Shown here: one piece after another, positions 25,382-36,565 of the stretch
Position numbering within the stretch: position 1 is the first letter of the stretch
Layout: each line of letters starts with the position of its first letter
DNA from: Triglochin maritima
Lineage: Eukaryota; Streptophyta; Magnoliopsida; Alismatales; Juncaginaceae
Assembly (NCBI GenBank): GCA_963682175.1
Contig: OY821789.1
Coordinates: 1,860,001 to 1,924,000 of the forward strand
DNA length: 64,000 nt
Direction of reading: 5' to 3'
Notes under the pieces: model-generated
Database searches by the model: none
What the model saw: only the letters and a program-made list of their open reading frames with translations
Told to the model about the DNA's origin: nothing
Made by a program: the position numbers and the translations under genes

Positions 25382-25896
25382 GAGCATGTTTAACAGCGCC
25401 CGGGCTACCCCCGGGCGCCCTGCATTCTCTCTCTGCCACGTCAGCTTCTCTCTCTTCCACATCAGCTCACCCAACCCACCCCAAAAACCCTCTTATCCAT
25501 GCCCGGGCTACCCCGGGCGCCCTGCATTCTCTCCCCTACACGTCATTTCGGGGTCAATTTTAGGCAAAACACGAAAAATTATCAAAAAATTCTAGAAAAT
25601 ATAAACAAATAAAAAACTTATTTTCATAAAACAATATTTGAAAAAACAATTTTAAATGATTTTAAAAACATTTTCTAAACACAAAAACAGAAAATTAAAA
25701 AAAACAAAAAAAAAATTGACCAGTGGTGGGGGGACACGTGCCCCCCCCCACCAAGCTTTCTCCAGGCTCCTGGAGGCGCCTGGGGCGTAATTTCGGGCGG
25801 CTTTTTATTATTAAAATTGCTGAGGTCAATTTTTTATTATTAAAATTGCTGAGGTGTCGAGGCGCCTGGGTTTTTTTTGCCCCGTTAAGGGTGCTC
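25382..25896 (+). mobile_element. Harbinger-like element B, 515 bp, nested in hAT
   Basis: Starts GAGCATGTTTAACAGCGCCC and ends CCCCGTTAAGGGTGCTC. Flanked by TAA at 25379-25381 and 25897-25899. It has GC-rich ends (CCCGGGCGCCC) around an AT-rich core and no coding frame. It is separated from the next element only by the shared TAA. Confidence 0.85.
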
Positions 25897-25899
25897 TAA

Positions 25900-27107
25900 G
25901 AGCATATTTAACAGCGCCCGGGCTACCCCCGGGCGCCCTGCACTCTCTCTCTGCCACGTCAGCTTCTCTCTCTGCCACGTCAGCTCACCCAACCCACCCA
26001 AAAAATCCCCTTATCCATGCCCAGGCTACCCCCACCCACCCTACACTCTCTTTCATCCACATCATTTCTTAATTAAACAAATTTAATTCTCACACAACAT
26101 TTAACAAAATACATTATATATAAATCTAATTCTAATTACATTATAATTATAATTCGCGATATACTTATTATTACTATTAATTAATTAACAATATTAATCA
26201 CTATTAAACACAAAATTTTGAATATTTGAAATTTGAATATTTGAATTTCGAAACGCGTGTGACTGCACAGTATACGCGTGATTGCACAGTATACGCGTGA
26301 ATCAAAAGTAGTCCGCGTGAATCTACAGTATACGCGTGAAACAAAATAGTCCGCGTGAATGTACAGTATACGCGTGAAAGAAAAGTAATCCGCGTGATTG
26401 CACAGTGTCTAATTTTTTCTCTATATATACCCTACACAAAAATCACCTTACACCCCATATCTCTTCACTCTCTGATGAGGAAGGACAACCCGACGGAGAA
26501 GGATCAAAAAGTAATCGATAAACTTCTCGCCTGGGCAGAATAGAATGGGTACGTGTAGTTTGATGTAGTCCGTATTTCGTATGGTTTGTATTTCCCTTAG
26601 TTTGTATTTCGGGTTGTAGTAGTCCGTATGGTTTGTATTTCCCTTTAACATATGTTTGTATTTCGGGTTGTAGTAGTCCGTATTTCGTATGGTTTGTATT
26701 TCCCGTGGTTGTATTTCGTATTTTAGTATTATTAATGTATTGTTGTTATGGTATTGTTGTATTAATTTTTTTTCTATTTAACTTGAAATTGTTGGTTCTG
26801 GAAATTTCTTAATTTTAATCACTTACAAAAAATTATTACCCCACATTTATAACAAACACCCAATCCATTAATAACAAAACCAAAACAAAAAAAATTCCAA
26901 AAAAAAAAAATTTAACCAATGGGAGGGGGACACGTGTCCCCCTCCCATGGGCACCCGGGCGTCTGCCCGGGACGCCCACCGCCCGGGCACGCGCCCGGGC
27001 GGGCACGCGCCCGGGCGGGTGGCCCGGGCGGGCGCCCCACGGGCGCCCCGCCCGTTAACGGGGGTGCGCCCGGGCGCCCGGGCGGGGCACCCCCGTTAAG
27101 GGTGCCC
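25900..27107 (+). mobile_element. Harbinger-like element C, 1208 bp, nested in hAT
   Basis: Starts GAGCATATTTAACAGCGCCC and ends CCCGTTAAGGGTGCCC, flanked by TAA (25897-25899, 27108-27110). It matches element 4822-6020 over both ends, including the right subterminal block GAAATTGTTGGTTCTGGAAA. Inside are CGCGTGA repeats, a CTATATATA box at about 26421 and a 22-codon frame from 26475 (MRKDNPTEKDQKVIDKLLAW) that may be a remnant of the element's own gene. The last 150 bases are extremely GC-rich. Confidence 0.85.
26255..26402. repeat. Short direct repeats CAGTATACGCGTGA / AGTCCGCGTGA
   Basis: About eight copies of a phrase ending CGCGTGA, mostly 18-23 bases apart, immediately upstream of a TATA box inside element C. 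Probably subterminal binding or promoter repeats of the transposon. The related element at 4822-6020 has a looser version (ACGTGTGATTGC and similar, 5660-5760). Confidence 0.7.
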
Positions 27108-28347
27108 TAACCCCTGCCGCCTTCACACCCTCTCCACTCCCTCTCCACTCCGCCGGGCCTCCTGGCTACCGCCTCCTCACTCCCACTCCTTAGCTGCCCC
27201 TCCTTCGCAGCCCTTCCCGACGCCTTCCTCTCCGCCGCCTGACACAAGATCGACTCCCTCTCCCTCCCTATCTCCGCCCCTTCTAGTGAGCAATATTTTC
27301 TCAGTCCATTAGGCTAGTATCTTTGTGTGATTTTTCCTAGATGCATTTTTCCTTTTGTGTACTTCAAATATACATTTATGTACATTTTTCCTTCGTGTGA
27401 TTTGGAACCAAATGATGGTATTTCTCCTAATTTGAAGGATACGATTTTTTTATCCTAATCAACCGACTTTATCAAGAAAAGCTATGGATTATATTCATTT
27501 CTGTTGAGGTGTGCGTGTTGTAGGGGGTATCAAGAAAGAGCTCGCTGCTACAAAGAAAAAGGTTGGGACATCGTGTTCAGAATATTGTGTTCAATATATT
27601 TTGTGGTGCCACCATTTGGGCTTTAGACGTGATATTTTGCTTAACTTTTCTTGCAGATTGCTAATAGACGTGATCAGGAACATAGGGCATGTGTTTTGGT
27701 GCTTAAATCTTTTGTTTGCATCGGTGAGATTCAGGTAGGAGCCATTTAAGTCGTTCCTTGCTTGGTACTTCTGCATATATATTTTTGCACCTAACTTCAT
27801 CATCTTCTACAAAATCATGATTATAACAGATCTCATTGAATGCATTTAATTGCAGGTATACTACCAGGACCAAGGAAAACATCCAAATTCCATTGAGCGG
27901 CAGGAATATATACAGAACGTCAAAACTTGTCTAATTTTGTTCTGAAATTGTTATATAGTCGCCATTTGGGATGCATGACTGGATGGTCTATGAAGCTCAA
28001 ATTGCAACATTTATCTTCTGAAAAATGGATCTGTTGCGTGTGGACTTGATCGATTGTGCATTTCAATGTTTCATTCAAAATTCTTTTACTTCGTGTTAAA
28101 ATTTTGATTTTTATAGCAAGGTGTGTAGTACAACTTATTTTAAAATAACATGTAGCAGCTTAAAAGGTAAACCTTTTATTAGATTTTATAATTGAAAAAA
28201 TTATGTTTTGTACCCGGTTCTGGATATCCAAATTGGGAACCGATCCGGATCCGGTTTGGTTCTGGGTACCCAACTAAAAAACGGATCCGGTTCCGATTCT
28301 CCCAATACCCGAATCGGAATCGATCCGTTGTCATCCCTAGTCTGAAC

Positions 28348-28835
28348 TGAGGTTTCGTGAGTAAAATTCGGTTTTTGGACTAGACCAACCAGAATTTATT
28401 TGGTCCGCCGGATACCGAAAATTTGATCCTCGGTCCAGACCAGTTCGGTTACGGAAACTCACCCTTAATACTCAAAAATAATTTTTTTTAGATAAGTAAC
28501 CAAATAATCATTCAATATAAGAACTTTGGAAAAGTAAGTAGAGAAATAAAAACTAGGAAGAATAGTAAGTCAACAAGGTAACAGGTTGGCAAAATAACAC
28601 ATTACCACTAGATTTAAAATAATAAAAATTAAAACTAAATTTATTTTTTTAACGGTGGGACGCGTGCCCCCACCAGGCACCTATGTGGATCCGCCACTGT
28701 ATCTACTTATTGCTCACACCATCTCGCGAGTTCAGACGGTTGCGTTGTTTATCAGACAAATGTTTTTTCTTTTGCGGCTCTATTGATATCGGCGGGGAGA
28801 CCAATAATGAGACGGCATGGAGAATCCGTCGGTAA
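28348..28835. other. Spacer between hAT and next Harbinger element
   Basis: AT-rich, no gene. The DNA flanking the hAT on both sides (25040-25129 and 28348-28470) is itself rich in CAGACTGA/GGTCCGG phrases and may be an older hAT-like element split by this insertion. Confidence 0.35.
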
Positions 28836-29490
28836 GGGCACCCTTAATGGGTCGGGCGCGCCCTCGCGCCTGACCCGGGCGCCCGGGCGCCCTCCCCTTA
28901 ACGGGGAGGGCGCCTGTCGGGCGGGCGCCCCAGGCGCCCGCCCGGGTGCGCAATCGGGTGCCGGAGCACCCGATTTGGCGCCCGGGCGCCCATCGGGTGG
29001 GGGGCACGTGTCCCCCCCCCCTATTCGTCGAAATTTTTTTTTTAAATTTTTTAATTTTTAGTGGATGTTTTGTTATTAATGGATTGGGTATTTGTTATTA
29101 ATGTGGGTAAACGAATGCCGGAATGTAAACGTATTTACCCGTTTATATTTCGTAATGTAGGTAAATACGGGTAAACGAATCAATATATGGAATGCAATAA
29201 TATCACGTCCCCCGCAGGGGCTGCCGCCCCCTGCCACCCCCGCACAAACTCAACAAATCCCCCACTGTATATTTTAAATTAGATTTAAAATATAAAATGT
29301 AATTTGTTAAATGTTGTGTGAGAATTAAATTTGTTTAATTAAGAAATGATGTGGATGAAAGAGAGTGTAGGGTGGGTGGGGGTAGCCTGGGCATGGATAA
29401 GGGGATTTTTTGGGTGGGTTGGGTGAGCTGACGTGGCAGAGAGAGAGTGCAGGGCGCCCGGGGGTAGCCCGGGCGCTGTTAAATATGCTC
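28836..29490 (-). mobile_element. Harbinger-like element D, 655 bp, inverted orientation
   Basis: Starts GGGCACCCTTAATGGG and ends CGCTGTTAAATATGCTC, the inverse of the termini of elements B and C, with TAA on both sides (28833-28835, 29491-29493). Both subterminal blocks match element C. A stretch at about 29105-29275 is foreign to the family and is shared with 36565-36728. Confidence 0.85.
29178..29275. repeat. Dispersed repeat, copy 1
   Basis: TCAATATATGGAATGCAATA followed by CGTCCCCCGCAGGGGCTGCC and a CACAAACTCAACAAA phrase. The same order of motifs recurs at 36565-36728. Here it lies inside Harbinger element D. Confidence 0.75.
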
Positions 29491-29493
29491 TAA

Positions 29494-30782
29494 GCACCTG
29501 TCTTAGCAGCACCTGTGTGAGCATCCACAACATTAGGAATGTTTAATGGCCGATTGATAAATTCTGATCACCAGGGTTTGTCGGAGAAACTGAGATGTTG
29601 GGAGGAATTGGAACTTTAAAAAGGTGGACGGGGACGTTTACATAGTCCACGACCCATGAAGCTGATACTATTACTGTAGAGCGTCAGACATGCTGAGAAA
29701 ATAGGGGAGAACGAGAAGATAGTAACGACAATAAGCAAGAGCCGGTGAGGATAAAATTTTCCGACCATAATTTCTTCTGATCTTACTATTATCAGGTTCC
29801 CGTGTAATCCTAGCTCCCCAAAAGAATGTCCATTGGAAAGGTTCTTTCATTTTACCACGTATAGTTAGCAGGGATGATCGATATGAAGTTGCTAGATGGA
29901 CTTATTAACATCACATGACAAGGACGACATCAAGTTTCAAATTCCAACCAAAATTCCGACATGAAAGTAAGGTTAAGAGGTACGACTATAGAAAGAGTTT
30001 GAAATAATTGAGATAGCATAAATATTATATCTTACAAAACATCAAAATGCTAGTTACGTCCTAAAACCAGCACCACAATAAAGATAGGAAAAATTAATTA
30101 AGAATTTAAGATTTCGTAACCCAATCCGTTATGGAATCACTCTTATCATGACAACGTCAGGATAAGAACCAACCACCACGTATTGCAAACATAACACTAA
30201 ACCTAACACCAAGTCTTGCATCCTATGTATGCAATTAGCTAATTCTTGTTTTTTAGACAACCAAAATAAGATGGTAGGAAAATGTACCCCAAGTCTCAAT
30301 CGTGAAATTTCAATATCAAAATGGAAGATTGTTTGCTCATTTCTAAAAGATTATTTTTTTTACTAATTGGCTTCTAGATTATAATGGAATAAAGAAAATG
30401 ACTCACTAAACTATATCATTTCATATAGATTGTGAAATAGCTAAGTCTACAACTAATGAGCAATTATAAGTAGCAATAGCTGCTTCAGCATTTAGTTTAG
30501 TTTCGGCACAGACAGCTGCTCAACTCTAGCTTGGAGTTGTAGGAACCCAACTGCACAACATGAAACATTGCACTCACTCCAGAAAATAAATCAGAAAGAG
30601 CAATTGTGACTATTTGATCGAAATAGGATCAAAACCTCATGTCATACCACTTAAAAGTTAAAGCTACTTGAGATTTTATCACTCACAAAGGTAATCATAA
30701 CATTAAGAGTGTTAAGAGCAAAAAAATTCGACTGGTGGGTTAAGAGCGAAATGAACTAAAGCCGAGCGGAAAACGTTAAATT
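29494..30782. other. Intergenic, no gene seen
   Basis: AT-rich spacer leading into the 3' end of the J-protein gene. No coding signal recognised. Confidence 0.5.
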
Positions 30783-30957
30783 CCACTTTATTTATAGTAT
30801 ATGATTACGATGAAGGTACAACAACCAATTGTGTGCACAACAAGAAAAAGAAAAGATCATATGCAAAATATATTGCTGGTCAAAACATATGTCAAATGCA
30901 TGAAAGCTCCTGAAACAATATAGGCAGAAAATTGAACATATACAATAAGCTGACCTA

Positions 30958-32031
30958 TCAAACTTCGGCAGATTCATACTTCCGCAGCATCTCACAATGT
31001 GGTGTCTCATTTGTAAATCCCCATTGCTGCCTTTGAAGCTCAAGTCGACAATTTTGTGAGACAATTGACAAATATTCTCTCTCAACTCGATGCTCCAGCG
31101 TCACACGTTCTGTAGTATGACTAGGATACTTCTGTTCAAACCCAGACTTGACGAAATAAGAAACTCCTCGCTTGGTCTCAACACGGTGCTCGTGAGAGTA
31201 AGACCGTGAAAGAGAGTACGGTGGGTCCGCAGAAGGAATGAAATTCAGCAGAATCAAGAACAATATAGGTAGCACTTGAATAAGCATCCTGAAGTTAGAA
31301 TTACCAGATCCATGTACCTCATGAGCCCTGCCACCTCCACCCATTCCTCCAGTCCTAAACCTGAACTGACCAAATTGAGTTGTCGCAGGAGCCATTCCAC
31401 CGAAGAAGAAGTTCCTAAAGATCTCCTCCGCATCAACATCGGCCTCGTAAAACCCGTTGAAACCAAAAGGTTCATGTCTCGCCGCACGTCTCCTAACCTG
31501 CACGGGCTCATCCGACCCAACAAGATCATACCTTTTCCTGGTTTCCTCATTGCTAAGGCACTGGAAAGCCTTGGAGACTGCCTTAAAGGCCTCCTCGGCA
31601 CCGGGAGCTTTGTTTTTATCCGGATGAACCTTCAACGAAAGCTTCCGGTATGCCTTCCTCACATCATCAACAGAGCAACTTCTCTCCAAACCGAGAATCT
31701 GATAATAATCCTCCTCCCTCTTGATCCTCCCAACCACAGATACCTGCTCTTCGGTGTACGACCTAGACGACTCGCCGGAATTCTCCTTCTCCCTAACCCT
31801 AGAAGAGGACGAGCCACTTCCGTTAGTCTCCTCGGGTTGTTTGGGCGATTTACCTGACGAAGTCTCCTCTTCTTCTCCCTCGAAGGATTTTAGCAGATCG
31901 TCGACGGGAAGAGAAGGATCCAAACGCCTCGCTTTGGTCAAAAACCTAACAGCGCGAGCCCTATCGCCGGTTTCGATCGCCTCCTTCCCGATCTGGAAAC
32001 ACCTCGCGGCAGCGTCCTTGTTCCCGTCCAT
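30958..32031 (-). CDS. ER-membrane DnaJ (Hsp40) protein, DNAJB12/14-like
   Basis: J-domain co-chaperone of the type related to Arabidopsis dnaJ 49 and animal DNAJB12/14, expected on the ER membrane where it recruits Hsp70. One coding exon, 357 residues. The N-terminus (about 1-50) is the family's conserved [20 protein letters not shown] and KARRLDP helix pair. A Ser/Glu-rich linker follows, then the J domain (about 107-170) with the HPD triad at 136-138. After that come a Gly/Phe-rich stretch, one hydrophobic segment (about 249-265, [14 protein letters not shown]), and a C-terminal DUF1977-type region ending about 357. The minus-strand leader appears to contain an intron (donor GTAAGTCC at about 32227). 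GGCCCA motifs near 32390 suit a housekeeping promoter. Length fits the family. Confidence 0.93.
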   Translation of the reverse strand: MDGNKDAAARCFQIGKEAIETGDRARAVRFLTKARRLDPSLPVDDLLKSFEGEEEETSSGKSPKQPEETNGSGSSSSRVREKENSGESSRSYTEEQVSVVGRIKREEDYYQILGLERSCSVDDVRKAYRKLSLKVHPDKNKAPGAEEAFKAVSKAFQCLSNEETRKRYDLVGSDEPVQVRRRAARHEPFGFNGFYEADVDAEEIFRNFFFGGMAPATTQFGQFRFRTGGMGGGGRAHEVHGSGNSNFRMLIQVLPILFLILLNFIPSADPPYSLSRSYSHEHRVETKRGVSYFVKSGFEQKYPSHTTERVTLEHRVEREYLSIVSQNCRLELQRQQWGFTNETPHCEMLRKYESAEV

Positions 32032-32510
32032 GGTGACCAGATCTCCACTCTCCTTCCGATCGCGAAACCCCCAAAAATGGAGGAGGGAGCGCTAATCTAC
32101 CGCCGGAATCTCCTATTTAGGGATTAAAACCCTAATTTCGACGAGAAATCAGCTAAATCGGAAGAAAAAAAGTAGGAAGTATGGACTCCGAATTCGGGTC
32201 GGAAGAAGGCGATTTAGACGGACTTACCGGCGGAGGTCGGAATCGAAACGTCGCTCGATTTCACCCTTTCGATCGGAAAGGGTCCGAAAGCTAGGGATTG
32301 GAAGGGGAGATTTGGGGGTCGAAGAGTGGAGGAGGAGGTGGGGAATGGGAGATTTTCTTGAGGAACATAGTTGAAGACCATAGTTGAGGCCCATGGGCCG
32401 AATTGTAGAGTTTGAGCCGTATATAGGGTATAGGCTGATGTTGGAAGGACGAGTGTAACAAGCCCATAGGCTTTCGTTGTATAGTTTGGATCGTATCCAC
32501 CGATGCAAAT
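32032..32510 (-). promoter_or_regulatory. Leader intron and promoter of the J-protein gene
   Basis: Minus-strand leader exon ends at about 32228 before GTAAGT; the intron runs back toward about 32060. Further upstream are AGGCCCATGGGCCG and AAGCCCATAGG (site II-like elements). Confidence 0.5.
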
Positions 32511-32519
32511 AATTCAATA

Positions 32520-33180
32520 TTTAGTCCAGAAGCATTTTTTTATATATATTCTCTTAAACTATAATTACAAAGTCTGATTAAAGATGGTCTAATTTTGTTG
32601 ATAATGCGTGCAAATGTACCTAGAATTTACACATTTTTATTATTATATTATGATATATATAGAGAGAGAGGGGAAATGATTTATGAATTCATTTTAACAC
32701 GTAATTTATGACGCTTCTGACTTCGAGGGACATGGTTTCTTCAAACTGCACGCACGTTGAGTCTTTTATCAACTATTTAATTTGTTTCTAAATATAAAGA
32801 TGTGATAATCTATGTGTCTATTGGTTTTCCAATGCACGTGATCATTGACATTTGAAGATGCATAGTTATGTGTGTGAGACTGGTGTGTCAGCACAAAACT
32901 GGTACGTCCCAACACAAGACTAGTGTGTGTTCCAATGCGAGACTAATGTCGGTCCCGCACGACATATGTGAGTCTCACTCGGGACATATGTGTATTTTAT
33001 TTGCATTTAAAGTATCTACTAGTCTACTACTTGAGAAAATAAGTTGTTTTTACTTTATGGAAACTACGTTTTTAAACAATAAAATAAAAACACAAATGAT
33101 GTCATGGATGGAAATGTTGCACGTGCGGACGTGTATATCAGTATATATATAATATTTCTTAGATGTTTGATATTGTTCAA
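32520..33180. other. Intergenic, no gene seen
   Basis: AT-rich DNA. Near 32880-32960 are a few loosely repeated phrases of the type GACTGGTGTGTCAGCACAAA. No coding signal. Confidence 0.45.
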
Positions 33181-33463
33181 CTATGAGTGTAAACAAGACG
33201 AGTCAAATTTTCGAGTTGCATATTATTGTATATTATCACTAAATATTAAAAAATAATTATAAATTGAGCAATAAAAGTTTGAAGTCGAGTCATCGAGTTG
33301 AACTTGAGCTATTTCAAGTTTGAACCGACTCGTTTACCAATGTAAGTTGGAAGTTTTGTAATTTTCACTTAATTCCTTTATTTTTAAGCTAAACCCGAGT
33401 CAAACATTTACCTAGTCAAGTTCAAGTCGAGTTCTATGTTTGAACTATAATTGACAACCCTAG
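33181..33463. mobile_element. Possible degenerate hAT-type MITE
   Basis: The right end ATTGACAACCCTAG resembles a hAT terminus (TAGGGTTGTCAAT read inward). The left end TGAGTGTAAACAAGACGAGT is similar to common hAT MITE starts, and CGAGTCAAA-like subterminal motifs occur on both sides. No target duplication was found, so this is tentative. Confidence 0.35.
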
Positions 33464-34159
33464 GTTCACCGGAAGCCCTACGTAAATGAATATCTTCTCA
33501 GAACAACTTGTGTGTTTTTATCCAGAAATAAAGAACTTTGGCCAATGGATGGCAGATCGAGATGTAAGATAAAATTTTTGAAACATAGTTACGATGCTGA
33601 TGGATACGACTCGAATGCAACATAAAACTAATAAATTGTGATTTGAATCAATAAGATTACTTAGCTTGAGGCTATATTACTTGAGTTCCACAAATAAAAA
33701 AAGGAAACTACTATTCATCGACGGAAAACTACTTAAATCGCCTCAACAATTACCATTTTGACATTCACAATTCATTTAATACACATTTCGTCTCGTCTCT
33801 TAAAATAAGGTTTTTGACTACGTTTTCCTCATTTTCCCAGTACAAACACCACGAAAATGTATGATGAAGCGCCTAGATTCGGTGAAGTAAGTCCAAAAAA
33901 ATTTGGGTCGTGCGTCTGGGTAAAATGCCCCCCATGAGGAGTTTTTTATTTTTTATTTATTTATAATAAAAAAGTTAGACATTTTATCAGATTCGAGTAC
34001 ATCAGGGTGTCTGTTGGTTCATTTCCTGACCTCCAAAGTATTATTTTTTATGAATATGAGAGGAAGATGGAGAGAGATGAATGATATGAGAGTTAAATGT
34101 TAAGATATATGAGTAAAAATGAGAGAATGACAAAATGATAATTCGTACGGTTGATTTAA
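33464..34159. other. Intergenic, no gene seen
   Basis: AT-rich spacer. No coding signal recognised. Confidence 0.5.
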
Positions 34160-34943
34160 GAGCACCCTTAACGGGTGCTCTTTGGGGTCGGGTCTGAGGG
34201 GGATTCGACCCCAGCCCCCTTAATGGGGGGGCGGACCCAGGTCGGGTCCAGACGTGAGTTTTTTTGTTATTTTTTTTGGTTTTTTTATTTTTATATTTGT
34301 TTTAATATATAAATGATATATGTATAAAAAATTATATAATTAGAATTTATTTGTGAAAATTAAAATAAATAAAATAATTAATGAAAATTAATAAGATAAA
34401 TGTAATTAATTAATTAAAATTAGTAAAAATAAAATGTAAATAATTAAAGAAAAATACATTGCAAAATAGAACACATGAATTTACCTAGGTTCACCAAAAA
34501 ATGCATTAGTAACCCAAAAAATCGGCAGAGAATTACTAATAAATCTCAAAAATAATAAATCTTTAGGGACCACTGCCCCCTTGCCACCCCCGCCACCTCA
34601 CCGGCGAGGTGGAACGTCGCTCGCTCACCGGGGAGCGAGAGCCCCGACCGACCCGTTGGAGTGATCGTTATTAAATCTAATTTTTCGAAATTATTTGGCA
34701 ATTAGCGTCATTTAATTAGATTAAGTTACTGTAGAAATAATTTATTTAGTAGTTTATGTATTTTTGTGATGAAATAGAAAATGAGGTAAAAAAATTATGT
34801 GGATGAGAAAGAGTGTTGAAGGTGGGGTTGAAGTTAAGAAGTGAAAAATAGGTTAGGTTAGGGTGGGTTGCATAGTGTTTTTTGCTCACGTGACGGAAAG
34901 AAAAATTGAGTTGGAGGGGAAATTTTAGGTTGCGGTGGTGCTC
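34160..34943. mobile_element. Harbinger-like element F, 784 bp
   Basis: Starts GAGCACCCTTAACGGG and ends GGTTGCGGTGGTGCTC, flanked by TAA (34157-34159, 34944-34946). The GC-rich left end contains GGGGTCGGGTC-type hairpins, the core is very AT-rich, and a second GC patch with GAGCGAG hairpins lies near 34580-34640. It is a more distant relative of elements A-D. No coding frame. Confidence 0.75.
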
Positions 34944-35304
34944 TAAGTAATTTTCCGGAGAGTTTACCTTTATCGGTGCTTAAATTTAATATTTATGTGT
35001 AAACAAAGTGGAACAGTTATAGACGGACGCGCGCGTCACGGACGCACCTTACGTGGATCTGTACAGCTCAGATATTTTTCTTTGAGTCAGCGTCCAGTCA
35101 GCGAAATTTCTCTTCGCGCGTTTTTGTCTTTTTAAAAAACGCCGGTTCTTTAAGTTGAACGATTCATTTCCCAATACACAGATAAGACAGTGTGCAGACC
35201 CTAGGACATCGTGCAGTCTCATTATTCGTGCAGAGCCCACACTTATCATAATAAAATATTTGTTTTTAAGTTTTACGTTGAATCAACTTAATTTGTCTAG
35301 CTTA

Positions 35305-36565
35305 CTTTATGTGTGTGTGCAGTTTACATTATGTGTTTGTCCTGTTAACGTTATGTGTCTGTCCGGAATAAGTGTATTTGCTGTACGGAATAAGTGTATT
35401 TGCAGTCCGGAATAAGTGTATTTGTTGTCCGGTTTAAGAATAAAGTGTGTCCAGAAACGGAACATAAAGTTTGTCCGGAATAAGTTGATTTGTTGTCCGG
35501 AATAAGTGTATTTGCTGTCCGGAATAAGTGTATTTGCAGTCCGGAATAAGTGTATTTGTTGTCCGGTTTAAGAATAAAGTGTGTCCAGAAATGGAACATA
35601 AAGTTTGTCCGGAATAAGTTGATTTGTTGTCCGGAATAAGTGTATTTGCTGTCCGGAATAAGTGTATTTGCAGTCCGGAATAAGTGTAGTTGTCCAGAAT
35701 AAGAAGAAAATGTGTCCAGAAACGGAACAGAAAGTTTGTCCGGAATAAGTGTATTTGCTGTCCGGAATAAGTGTATTTGTTGTCCGATTTAAGAATAAAG
35801 TGTTTCCAGAAACGGAACATAAAGTTTGTCCGGAATAAGTGGATTTGCTGTCCGGAATAAGTGTATTTGCTGTCCGGAATAAGTGTATTTGCAGTCCGGA
35901 ATAAGTGTAGTTGTCCAGAATAAGAAGAAAGTGTGTCCAGAAACGGAACATAAAGTTTGTCCGGAATAAGTGTATTTGCTGTCCGGAATAAGTGTATTTG
36001 TTGTCCGGAATAAGTGTATTTGTTGTCCGGTTTAAGAATAAAGTGTGTCCAGAAACGGAACATAAAGTTTGTCCGGAATAAGTTGATTTGTTATCCGGAA
36101 TAAGTGTATTTGCTGTCCGGAATAAGTGTATTTGCAGTCCGGAATAAGTGTAGTTGTCCAGAATAAGAAGAAAATGTGTCCAGAAACGGAACAGAAAGTT
36201 TGTCCGGAATAAGTGTATTTGCTGTCCGGAATAAGTGTATTTGTTGTCCGGTTTAAGAATAAAGTGTGTCCAGAAACGGAACATAAAGTTTGTCCGGAAT
36301 AAGTTGATTTGTTATCCGGAATAAGTGTATTTGCTGTCCGGAATAAGTGTATTTGCAGTCCGGAATAAGTGTAGTTGTCCAGAATAAGAAGAAAATGTGT
36401 CCAGAAACGGAACAGAAAGTTTGTCCGGAATAAGTGTATTTGTTGTCCGATTTAAGAATAAAGTGTTTCCAGAAACGAAACATAAAGTTTGTCCGGAATA
36501 AGTGGATTTGCTGTCCGGAATAAGTGTATTTGCTGTCCGGAATAAGTGTATTTGCAGTCCGGAAT
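35305..36565. repeat. 22-bp minisatellite, subfamily 1 (GTCCGGAATAAGTGTATTTG)
   Basis: Dozens of copies of a 22-base unit GTCCGGAATAAGTGTATTTG plus CT/TT/CA. They are broken at intervals of roughly 130-250 bases by a spacer with TTTAAGAATAAAGTGTGTCC and AGAAACGGAACATAAAGTTT, giving a higher-order structure. The first units (35305-35360) are intermediate in sequence between this and the second subfamily. Long minus-strand open frames here are a by-product of the repeat. Confidence 0.95.

Larger units (their letters stand above)
25138..28339. mobile_element. hAT-superfamily element with 8-bp target duplication, hosting two nested elements
   Basis: The left end TAGGGGTGACAACGG and right end CCGTTGTCATCCCTA form a 15-bp terminal inverted repeat with one mismatch. 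They are flanked by a perfect 8-bp duplication GTCTGAAC (25130-25137 and 28340-28347). TAGGG(A/G)TGA ends and 8-bp duplications are typical of the Ac group of hAT. Subterminal DNA is rich in CCGGTT/AACCGG motifs. Two Harbinger-type elements (25382-25896, 25900-27107) sit inside. Without them the element is about 1.5 kb and shows no transposase. The part at 27108-27900 includes a C-rich patch and ordinary-looking DNA that may be captured host sequence. Confidence 0.88.

Noticed and set aside
26919..27110. Gly/Pro/Ala-rich open frame in a GC-rich stretch (also 28783-29061)
   Set aside because: Both lie in the CCCGGGCG-rich ends of Harbinger elements; frames are open because stop codons are rare in such GC-rich DNA.
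31276..32095. Plus-strand frames opposite the J-protein gene
   Set aside because: Shadows of the minus-strand coding exon, which has clear J-domain and HPD motif.
35434..36284. Minus-strand open frames of 209 and 238 codons (YSGQQIHLFRT.. pattern)
   Set aside because: They lie in the 22-bp minisatellite. Since 22 is not a multiple of 3 and the unit lacks stops on this strand, all three frames stay open automatically. No sign of a real protein.
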